Assembly: GCA_905479535.1 (NCBI GenBank)
Contig: CAJQMW010000346.1
Location: forward strand, 1 to 5,210
Length of the DNA: 5,210 bases
Source: an uncultured Maribacter sp.
GTDB lineage: Bacteria; Bacteroidota; Bacteroidia; Flavobacteriales; Flavobacteriaceae
Direction of reading: 5' to 3'
Shown: piece after piece, positions 1 to 5,210 of the stretch
Numbering within the stretch: the stretch's first letter is position 1
How the letters are laid out: every line of letters begins with the position of its first letter
The notes under the pieces: generated by a model
The model's input: the letters and a program-made list of their open reading frames with translations, nothing else
The model's database searches: none
Told to the model about the DNA's origin: nothing
Program-made: the position numbers and the translations under genes

Positions 1-1
1 T

Positions 2-511
2 TTGGCCAACCCTGGCATGCCATTGTTGGAAGTAGAATCCCCTGAGAACTTTCAGGTGATGGCAATGGTTACGGAATCCAACATATTGCAGATCAAGAAA
101 GGCACCAAAGTACAAGTGCTTATAAAATCGACCCATAAAACAGTATCGGGAAAGGTTACGGAAGTAAGTACATCGGCCAAAAATACTGGCGGACAATATT
201 TGGTAAAAGTAATGTTGAACGATACGGATACCGAGTTACTTTCCGGTATGTACGCCACAGTACAATTTCCTTTAGAAGGAAAGTCTGTTTCAGAAAGCGT
301 TTTTCTTCCAAAAGAAGCTTTGGTAACCAATGGCCAATTGTCAGGTGTTTACACAGTGAGCCAAAGCAATACCGCTATTTTACGCTGGTTGCGCCTGGGA
401 AGGACGGTGGGCGATCAAGTAGAGGTACTTTCAGGCTTGTCCCCGGAAGAAACATATATCCTTTCTTCGGAAGGGAGACTTTACAACGGAGCAAAAATAT
501 CTGTCCAATAA
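2..511 (+). CDS. RND efflux periplasmic adaptor (membrane fusion protein), C-terminal part, 5' truncated by window edge
   Basis: This is the last 169 codons of a membrane fusion protein, which links an inner-membrane RND permease to an outer-membrane channel across the periplasm. The true start lies upstream: codon 2-4 is TTG (Leu) inside the typical run ANPGMPLLEVES that follows the lipoyl/hairpin part of these adaptors, so signal peptide, coiled-coil hairpin and most of the lipoyl domain are outside the window. Visible residues of about 15-90 fit the beta-barrel domain, including the conserved G-x-YLVKV...LLSGMYATVQF pattern. Residues of about 95-169 fit the membrane-proximal domain (VFLPKEALV, then LRLGRTVGDQVEVLSGL). 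It ends 71 bp before the permease gene, as expected of an adaptor-permease operon. No His- or Met-rich metal-binding tail is seen, so the substrate cannot be read from it. Confidence 0.9.
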   Translation: MANPGMPLLEVESPENFQVMAMVTESNILQIKKGTKVQVLIKSTHKTVSGKVTEVSTSAKNTGGQYLVKVMLNDTDTELLSGMYATVQFPLEGKSVSESVFLPKEALVTNGQLSGVYTVSQSNTAILRWLRLGRTVGDQVEVLSGLSPEETYILSSEGRLYNGAKISVQ

Positions 512-529
512 AAGAAAGGCTAATTGCCA

Positions 530-562
530 TCCGGCGGATAGGGATAGGCCTGCCCGCCCGGA
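530..562. repeat. GC-rich imperfect hairpin between adaptor and permease genes
   Basis: In the 71-bp gap, TCCGGCGG (530-537) can pair with CCGCCCGGA (554-562), giving 8 base pairs with one bulged C and a 16-base loop. It is clearly more GC-rich than its surroundings. It is not followed by a T-run but by an A-rich stretch leading to the permease start, so it is not a standard terminator. It could be a degraded dispersed palindrome or a transcript-stability element; function is unknown. Confidence 0.4.
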
Positions 563-582
563 AGCCATAAAAAAACAATAAA

Positions 583-3500
583 ATGAAAGAAGGACTAGCA
601 GGAAAAATTGCCAAGGCATTTATCGAATCCAAATTAACGGTATTGTTGATGATCGTATTCATGGCCGTTGGCGTGTATAGTTCGTTTTTGATTCCGAGGG
701 AAGAAGAGCCACAGATCAATGTACCCATGGCCGATATTTTTATAGGATATCCAGGGGCAAGCCCCAAAGAATTGGAGAACAGGGTCGTTAAACCACTGGA
801 AAAAATAGTTTCCAATATTCAGGGGGTCGAATATGTATATTCAACAGCTTCTAAGGAACAAGGAATGGTCACTATACAGTTTTTCGTTGGGGAAGACATG
901 GAACGTTCCCTGGTAAAACTGTACAACGAGATCAACAAACACATAGACCAGATGCCGCAAGGTGTTACCATGCCGCTCGTCAAAACACGGGCTATTGACG
1001 ATGTGCCCATGCTGGCATTGACATTGTGGAGCGAGAGTTATAACGATTTTCAGCTTAAACAGATAGCACAAGAGCTTACCGATGAGATAGAAAAGGTAAA
1101 TCAAGTGTCAAGCACCCAAAAAATTGGAGGAAGAAATAGGCAGTTACGTGTCGTACTGGATGAAGATAAGTTGGCCGAAAGCGGACTCGATTTTTTGTCG
1201 GTTTCCGAAATGATCAAAGCCAACAATCAGCAGCTAGGTGCCGGAAGTTTCAATAAAAATGACAAAGAGTTTTTAGTGACCACCGGCAGGTTTTTAGAAA
1301 CAAAGGAAGACGTGGAAAACCTCGTGGTGGGTGTTCGGCAAAACAAACCTGTTTACCTGAAGCAAGTTGCGGGCATTCAGGACGGCCCCGAAGTACCTAA
1401 AAACTATGTGTCCCTTGGGTTTGGCCAGGCAACCATGAAAGCATCGGAGTACCGATCGGAGTATCCCGCGGTCACTATTTCCGTAGCTAAGAGAAAAGGG
1501 GCCGATGCCATGAAAATCTCCGATATTATTTTAGAAAAAGTGGAGTTGCTGGAAAAAACCCTTATCCCGGATGATGTTCACGTTGAGGTTACCCGGAATT
1601 ATGGGGTAACGGCATCCCAGAAAGTATCAGAACTGTTACTTCACCTTATCGGGGCCATTATTGCAGTAACCTTTGTGGTGATGTTGGCCATGGGATGGCG
1701 TGGTGGATTGGTGGTATTTTTATCGGTGCCCATTACTTTTGCGTTAACGCTTTTGAGCTACTACATATTGGACTATACTTTAAACCGGATCACCCTTTTC
1801 GCTTTGGTGTTCGTCACAGGTATTGTGGTAGATGACTCTATTATCATCGCAGAAAACATGCACCGGCATTTCAAAATGAAACGCTTGCCTTTTAAACAGG
1901 CTGCCCTTTATGCCATTAACGAAGTAGGTAATCCCACTATTTTGGCAACCTTTACGGTAATAGCCGCTGTATTGCCCATGGCGTTTGTGTCCGGCTTAAT
2001 GGGGCCATACATGTCCCCTATGCCCATTGGGGCTTCCATTGCCATGCTGCTTTCCTTATTTGTCGCTTTGACCATTACGCCTTATTTAGGGTATGTTTTC
2101 TTACGTGAAAAGGAAAAGGGGGGGAAGAAGAAAAAAGAAGAAAAGCCATTGGAGGAAACTTTCATCTACAGGATCTATGAAAAACTGGAAAGGCCCCTTG
2201 TTGAAAGCCCGGGAAAACGCTGGTTGTTTTTAGGGATCACCTTTTTATTGTTGCTGGGCTCCATTGCCATGTTTTTTACCAAATCAGTGGGGGTAAAGAT
2301 GCTTCCGTTTGATAATAAGAATGAATTTCAGGTAATGATAGATATGCCCGAGGGCACCACCCTGGAACGTACGGCAGTGGTAGCCAAAGAAATAGCACAA
2401 TATCTCGCCACCCGGCCGGAGGTCGTTAATTACCAAAGCTATGTAGGAACGTCATCACCCATTACTTTTAATGGTCTGGTGCGGCATTACGATTTGCGGG
2501 CAGGGAGCAATATGGCAGATATCCAAGTGAATTTAGTGGATAAAGACGACCGAAGTGAACAAAGTCATGACATTGCCAAAAAATTTAGACCGGATATTAT
2601 TAAAATAGCAAATAAATACAATGCCAATATCAAACTGGTCGAAGTCCCTCCAGGGCCACCGGTATTGTCCACAATTGTTGCAGAGGTGTATGGCCCAGAC
2701 TATAAACAGCAAATTAAAATTGCCGATCAGGTACAACAAATCCTCAAAAACACCAAAGATGTGGTAGATATTGATTGGATGGTGGAACACGACCAAACGG
2801 AATATGAATTTGTGATCGACAAAGAAAAAGCAATGCTTTATGGGGTAGCACCACAGCAAATAGTACATACCATGAACATGGCCCTATCGGAACGGGCAAT
2901 AACTACGCTGTACGATGAGGAGGCAAACAATCAGGTTGGGTTGATTTTGGCCTTGGATGAAAAAGAAAAATCCACCATAAGTGATATTTCCCGTTTAAAG
3001 GTAAAATCCCGGCAAGGCAACATGGTTACCATAGGAAACCTGGTGGAGGTTAAAGAACACAGTAGGGATAAAAGTATCTATAGAAAAAACCAAAAACGTG
3101 TAGTATATGTGCTGGCCGATATGGCAGGGAAATTGGAAAGCCCGGTGTACGCCATATTGGGCATGACCGAAAAGCTCAAGGAAATAAATCTTCCGAAAGG
3201 ATATTCCATAAACGAACGCTATATGGAACAACCACAAAATGAAGATGATTACACGGTAAAATGGGACGGGGAGTGGCAAATTACCTTAGAAGTCTTTAGA
3301 GATCTCGGCATTGCCTTTCTTGGTGTTATTTTTATCATTTACATCTTGATCGTGGGATGGTTCCAAAACTATAAGGCACCCATTGTCATGATGGTGGCCA
3401 TACCACTTTCCTTAATTGGTATTGTGTTGGGGCATTGGCTGTTGGGAGCATTTTTCACCGCCACTTCCTTTATCGGGATGATTGCCCTGGCAGGGATTAT

Positions 3501-3834
3501 GGTACGTAATTCGGTATTGTTGATCGACTTTATAAATATACGTCTCGCTGAAGAAACCCCGTTGAAACAAGCGGTCATTGAAGCCGGGGCGGTAAGAACG
3601 ACCCCGATTATACTCACTGCAGGAACCGTTGTCATTGGTGCATTTGTTATTTTATTCGATCCTATTTTTCAAGGACTTGCCATTTCATTGATGGGAGGTT
3701 CCATTGTATCCACTGTACTTACCTTGTTGGTAGTACCGTTGGTCTATTATTTAATCGAAAGGAAGAACTATCCGGAAAAGGACCAAGAAACCAAAACCGA
3801 TGGTGAAGATGATGAAGAGGAAAGTAGGTCGTAA
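583..3834 (+). CDS. RND-family efflux transporter permease (AcrB/CzcA superfamily)
   Basis: A proton-driven inner-membrane pump of 1083 residues, the usual RND length. The layout is complete: TM1 about 17-37, a periplasmic porter loop 38-345, TM2-TM6 about 347-508, a Lys-rich cytosolic loop 509-523, TM7 about 545-565, a second porter loop 566-900, and TM8-TM12 about 903-1057. The proton relay resembles AcrB: adjacent Asp417-Asp418 in TM4 (GIVVDDSIIIAEN), Arg975 in TM10 where AcrB has Lys940, Arg1005 and Thr1012 in TM11 matching AcrB Arg971 and Thr978. CzcA/CusA-type pumps usually show DG rather than DD at this TM4 site. A PPGPPV motif (689-694) sits in the second porter loop. The C-terminus (about 1066-1083) is strongly acidic. 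The ATG at 583 is the first after an in-frame TAA at 568-570. The substrate is not provable from sequence; the neighbouring Csp-like gene suggests metal. Confidence 0.95.
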   Translation: MKEGLAGKIAKAFIESKLTVLLMIVFMAVGVYSSFLIPREEEPQINVPMADIFIGYPGASPKELENRVVKPLEKIVSNIQGVEYVYSTASKEQGMVTIQFFVGEDMERSLVKLYNEINKHIDQMPQGVTMPLVKTRAIDDVPMLALTLWSESYNDFQLKQIAQELTDEIEKVNQVSSTQKIGGRNRQLRVVLDEDKLAESGLDFLSVSEMIKANNQQLGAGSFNKNDKEFLVTTGRFLETKEDVENLVVGVRQNKPVYLKQVAGIQDGPEVPKNYVSLGFGQATMKASEYRSEYPAVTISVAKRKGADAMKISDIILEKVELLEKTLIPDDVHVEVTRNYGVTASQKVSELLLHLIGAIIAVTFVVMLAMGWRGGLVVFLSVPITFALTLLSYYILDYTLNRITLFALVFVTGIVVDDSIIIAENMHRHFKMKRLPFKQAALYAINEVGNPTILATFTVIAAVLPMAFVSGLMGPYMSPMPIGASIAMLLSLFVALTITPYLGYVFLREKEKGGKKKKEEKPLEETFIYRIYEKLERPLVESPGKRWLFLGITFLLLLGSIAMFFTKSVGVKMLPFDNKNEFQVMIDMPEGTTLERTAVVAKEIAQYLATRPEVVNYQSYVGTSSPITFNGLVRHYDLRAGSNMADIQVNLVDKDDRSEQSHDIAKKFRPDIIKIANKYNANIKLVEVPPGPPVLSTIVAEVYGPDYKQQIKIADQVQQILKNTKDVVDIDWMVEHDQTEYEFVIDKEKAMLYGVAPQQIVHTMNMALSERAITTLYDEEANNQVGLILALDEKEKSTISDISRLKVKSRQGNMVTIGNLVEVKEHSRDKSIYRKNQKRVVYVLADMAGKLESPVYAILGMTEKLKEINLPKGYSINERYMEQPQNEDDYTVKWDGEWQITLEVFRDLGIAFLGVIFIIYILIVGWFQNYKAPIVMMVAIPLSLIGIVLGHWLLGAFFTATSFIGMIALAGIMVRNSVLLIDFINIRLAEETPLKQAVIEAGAVRTTPIILTAGTVVIGAFVILFDPIFQGLAISLMGGSIVSTVLTLLVVPLVYYLIERKNYPEKDQETKTDGEDDEEESRS

Positions 3835-3868
3835 TGGCGGCGATATCAAAATTTTTAAAATGTAAAAA

Positions 3869-4174
3869 ATGAAACTACTCATTGTAACCGCAGTGGAGGA
3901 ATTTGAAAAAGAAATCCTACGCCTATTCCGAGAAGCAAATATTGAGAACTTTAGCGGTTCCGAAATAGACGGATTTGAAAGTGCAGGGCCATTGGTAAGG
4001 ACCACAAGCTGGTTCCCCGGTAAAAAGGGAGGTGTGGAATCCACTTTGTTTTTTTCTTTTACAGAAGAAAGAAATATTGAAGCCTTTTTTGGGTTGATTA
4101 AGGAATTCAATAAAAAACTCGAAACCAACAACCCCATAAAAGCGGCGGTAGTGCCCATAGAAAAATTTATATAA
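3869..4174 (+). CDS. PII-like ferredoxin-fold protein of an RND efflux operon
   Basis: A soluble 101-residue protein with no signal peptide. Its predicted order is beta-alpha-beta-beta-alpha-beta: strand 1-9 (MKLLIVTAV), helix 10-25, strand 28-37, strand 57-66 (ESTLFFSFTE), helix 68-84, strand 90-101 (IKAAVVPIEKF). That order and length match the GlnB/CutA superfamily, and a PII-like group is known to be encoded beside CusABC/CzcABC-type RND genes, which is the setting here. The canonical PII T-loop tyrosine motif and the GDGKI nucleotide-binding loop are absent, and the 38-56 linker (GPLVRTTSWFPGKKGG) takes the T-loop position. A role in sensing a ligand or modulating the pump is inference. 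It starts 34 bp after the permease; an in-frame TAA at 3863-3865 fixes ATG 3869 as the first start. Confidence 0.7.
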   Translation: MKLLIVTAVEEFEKEILRLFREANIENFSGSEIDGFESAGPLVRTTSWFPGKKGGVESTLFFSFTEERNIEAFFGLIKEFNKKLETNNPIKAAVVPIEKFI

Positions 4175-4214
4175 ATTTTTTTAAATAGATGAAATGCCCA
4201 TAATCAACATTGGG

Positions 4215-4245
4215 ATACCAACCCTGCCTGTCTTCAGGTAGGTAT
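4215..4245. repeat. Intergenic hairpin with CCTGCCTG/CAGGTAGG arms
   Basis: CCTGCCTG (4223-4230) and CAGGTAGG (4235-4242) form an 8-bp stem with one G-T wobble and a TCTT loop. An alternative fold pairs the flanking ATACC (4215-4219) with GGTAT (4241-4245) around the inner CCTG/CAGG. There is no downstream T-run, so intrinsic termination is unlikely. Short CCTGCC...GGCAGG palindromes are common between genes in flavobacterial genomes (general recollection, not searched). It may reduce or stabilise transcript passing into the next gene. Confidence 0.5.
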
Positions 4246-4278
4246 TTGAACATTAAAAACAAATAAATATTTAAACGT

Positions 4279-4464
4279 ATGAAAAACAGGATAGTTAGGG
4301 CGGTAGCAGGCTCGTTTATATTGATCAGTTTGCTTTTGGCAATTTATGTGAACATCCAATGGTTGTGGTTTACCACATTTGTAGGGTTCAACTTATTGCA
4401 ATCCGCTTTCACCAAATGGTGTTTGATGGAAGAAATTTTAAAGAAGTTTGGGGTAAAGGACTAA
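4279..4464 (+). CDS. Small YgaP-type (DUF2892) inner-membrane protein
   Basis: A 61-residue protein matching the DUF2892 pattern: a basic amphipathic start (MKNRIVRAVAG), a first hydrophobic helix about 11-26, a second about 28-44 (WLWFTTFVGFNLLQSAF), then the characteristic end TKWCLMEEILKKFGVKD with one Cys at position 48. In this family the closing motif is often [FW]C-P/L-[ML]-E-x-IL. These proteins are found alone or fused to rhodanese domains (as in E. coli YgaP) and are often near sulfur- or metal-handling genes; their biochemical role is not settled. An in-frame TAA at 4264-4266 makes ATG 4279 the first start, preceded by the usual A/T-rich leader without a Shine-Dalgarno motif. It follows the PII-like gene by 104 bp, with a hairpin between, so co-transcription is plausible but not certain. 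Confidence 0.8.
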   Translation: MKNRIVRAVAGSFILISLLLAIYVNIQWLWFTTFVGFNLLQSAFTKWCLMEEILKKFGVKD

Positions 4465-4523
4465 GGTTGCCCATATTTTTAATCAGGAAAAATACAAAGC
4501 CATGACCGTGTGCCATTTAGGCG

Positions 4524-4549
4524 AAACCAATTCGTGACTAAACCAATTC
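4524..4549. repeat. Tandem 10-bp direct repeat AAACCAATTC, 16-bp period
   Basis: AAACCAATTC occurs at 4524-4533 and again, identically, at 4540-4549, separated by 6 bases (GTGACT). The 16-bp spacing is about 1.5 helical turns. It could be a pair of protein-binding half sites or a chance or relict duplication. It lies 60 bp after the DUF2892 stop and about 365 bp before the Csp-like start, which is far for a simple operator of the latter. Confidence 0.45.
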
Positions 4550-4589
4550 ATAGCCGAAATCTGGGCTCAAATTTTAGGATAATTGTTTC

Positions 4590-4715
4590 TAGGGCCTGTT
4601 AACACTAAACGGAAATCACGGATTTTTTGATGACTTTTTCGGGTTTTTAGGCGGTTTTAGCAAAACATAGCGAGCTACGTGGCCAAAAAACAACGAAGAA
4701 ATACGAAAAAGGGCG
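4590..4715. repeat. Candidate dispersed repeat or mobile-element remnant with long imperfect inverted repeat
   Basis: The segment opens with TAGGGCCTGTTAACACTAAA, containing the palindrome GTTAAC and resembling the outer end of a transposable or dispersed element. Inside, CTTTTTCG (4634-4641) pairs exactly with CGAAAAAG (4704-4711). The arms continue inward with scattered matches to a central TAGC-GA-GCTA hairpin (4668-4677), for roughly two-thirds pairing over about 29 positions per arm. No second copy of the GGGCCTGTTAACAC end is in the window, so this is either one end or a decayed copy. Because the arms are rich in A or T runs, part of the pairing could be chance. Confidence 0.35.
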
Positions 4716-4744
4716 AAATACCCCTATGGCTTGCCTCGGGATAG

Positions 4745-4785
4745 TCGGTTTCAAGAATTTTTTTATTGTCTCTTAACCGATTTTT
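4745..4785 (+). other. Weak stem TCGGTT/AACCGA followed by T-run
   Basis: TCGGTT (4745-4750) is perfectly complementary to AACCGA (4775-4780), with a 24-base AT-rich loop, and a run of five T follows at 4781-4785. This has the shape of a poor intrinsic terminator on the + strand, which could end transcription from the pump operon before the Csp-like gene. The stem is short and the loop long, so confidence is low. Confidence 0.2.
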
Positions 4786-4838
4786 CAATAGCATTAAAAA
4801 TGAATTCTTTTACGGCAATTCTATGCGGTTTCGAATGA

Positions 4839-4846
4839 TATTTTTG
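4839..4846 (+). promoter_or_regulatory. Candidate Bacteroidota -7 box (TATTTTTG) upstream of the Csp-like gene
   Basis: TATTTTTG matches the TAnnTTTG consensus of the Bacteroidota housekeeping sigma factor exactly. A transcript starting some 7 bases downstream would have a leader of about 60 nt before ATG 4915. A clear TTTG/TTG -33 element at the expected distance is missing; only TTTTAC near 4808-4813 is in the area. AT-rich DNA yields such boxes by chance. Confidence 0.3.
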
Positions 4847-4914
4847 ATAAAATTTTGGGATAGGTTCTATTTCATTGGGTTAGGCTATGCGGCGGACAAA
4901 TCTTAGAAACGATC

Positions 4915-5210
4915 ATGGATAATTCAACAATATTAATAGAAACCTTGAACAATTGCGTTGTTCAGTGTAATCGTTGTGCCGATGCCTGCTTGGATGAAGA
5001 TGACATCGCCGCTATGGTAGACTGCATTCGTACCAATCGCGTATGCGCTGAAATTTGCGGTACAGCTGCGAAAATACTGGCAACGAACTACAAAGACGTT
5101 GGCGACCTTATAAAGTATTGCCATAGGCTTTGTATGTCATGTGCCACGGAATGTGAAAAACACGAACACCAACATTGCGTGGAATGTGCGGAAGCCTGCA
5201 AAAAATGTGC
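4915..5210 (+). CDS. Four-helix-bundle copper-binding (Csp/DUF326-like) protein, 3' truncated by window edge
   Basis: The first 98 residues of a cysteine-rich protein, probably a cytosolic Cu(I) storage protein. It has 15 Cys (positions 14, 18, 21, 25, 37, 44, 48, 69, 73, 76, 80, 88, 91, 95, 98), mostly spaced 3 or 4 apart so that they line one face of each helix, as in the Csp family, where thiols inside a four-helix bundle bind many Cu(I) ions. His70, His83, His85 and His87 add possible ligands. Helices are likely at about 4-26, 31-56, 60-82 and 86 onward. Family members run to about 105-135 residues, so little is missing. There is no Sec or Tat signal, pointing to the Csp3-like cytosolic type. 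ATG 4915 is the first start after an in-frame TAG at 4861-4863. Its promoter is probably its own, given the 450-bp gap. Confidence 0.88.
   Translation, partial: MDNSTILIETLNNCVVQCNRCADACLDEDDIAAMVDCIRTNRVCAEICGTAAKILATNYKDVGDLIKYCHRLCMSCATECEKHEHQHCVECAEACKKC

Larger units (their letters stand above)
4465..4914. other. 450-bp non-coding interval between the DUF2892 and Csp-like genes
   Basis: I found no convincing gene on either strand here; open frames are short and unlike any family I recognise. The interval contains a 10-bp direct repeat (4524-4549), a repeat-like or mobile-element-end-like segment with a long imperfect inverted repeat (4590-4715), a TCGGTT/AACCGA stem (4745-4785) and a TAnnTTTG promoter-like box (4839-4846). 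It probably separates the pump operon from an independently transcribed Csp-like gene. Confidence 0.6.

Noticed and set aside
375..815. Open frame of about 146 codons on the minus strand across the adaptor end and the permease start
   Set aside because: Antisense to two clear genes; its translation looks like a shadow with no recognisable motif.
2533..2868. Minus-strand open frame inside the permease gene
   Set aside because: Fully antisense to conserved porter-domain coding sequence; aromatic-rich shadow translation.
3751..4158. Open frame of about 135 codons on the minus strand spanning the permease end and the PII-like gene
   Set aside because: It lies antisense to two well-supported genes, has low-complexity hydrophobic and Ser/Phe-rich content, and matches no family I recognise.
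4189..4203. Four-codon frame MKCP between the PII-like and DUF2892 genes
   Set aside because: Too short to distinguish from chance and without any supporting signal.
4613..4628. AAATC-ACG-GATTT stem followed by T residues as a terminator
   Set aside because: Only a 5-bp AT-rich stem; too weak to call, and it sits inside the repeat-like segment.
4465..4914. CRISPR array, tRNA or riboswitch in the long gap
   Set aside because: No regularly spaced repeats beyond a single pair, no cloverleaf-like arrangement, and no recognisable riboswitch core.
4933..5124. Minus-strand open frame opposite the Csp-like gene
   Set aside because: The plus strand encodes regularly spaced cysteines in a known family pattern; the minus frame is its shadow.

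Overview
The window looks like chromosomal DNA from a marine-type Bacteroidota, probably a flavobacterium. The evidence is the moderate-to-low GC content, the A-rich stretches without Shine-Dalgarno motifs ahead of every start codon, a TAnnTTTG-type promoter box, and the protein families present. This placement is inference; no rRNA or taxonomic marker is in the window. All genes lie on the + strand.

Bases 2-3834 hold the inner-membrane part of an RND efflux system: the C-terminal half of a periplasmic adaptor (cut by the window's left edge) and a complete 1083-residue permease. No outer-membrane channel gene is visible; it may lie upstream. Bases 3869-4174 encode a 101-residue protein that looks like a PII-like, ferredoxin-fold protein of the kind linked to heavy-metal RND pumps. 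Bases 4279-4464 encode a 61-residue YgaP-type (DUF2892) membrane protein. These four genes are spaced 34-104 bp apart and could form one transcript, although two of the gaps contain small hairpins.

Bases 4465-4914 are a 450-bp non-coding stretch. It holds a 10-bp direct repeat, a segment resembling a degraded repeat or mobile-element end with a long imperfect inverted repeat, and a plausible promoter box. From 4915 to the right edge runs an incomplete, very cysteine-rich gene of the four-helix-bundle copper-binding (Csp/DUF326) family, which has no signal peptide.

Taken together, the locus reads as a metal-handling module, probably for copper: a pump to export, a small PII-like protein that may tune the pump, a small membrane protein, and a cytosolic Cu(I) store. 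The copper assignment rests mainly on the Csp-like gene; the pump's own proton-relay motifs look more like the drug-efflux (HAE) type than the classical CzcA/CusA type.
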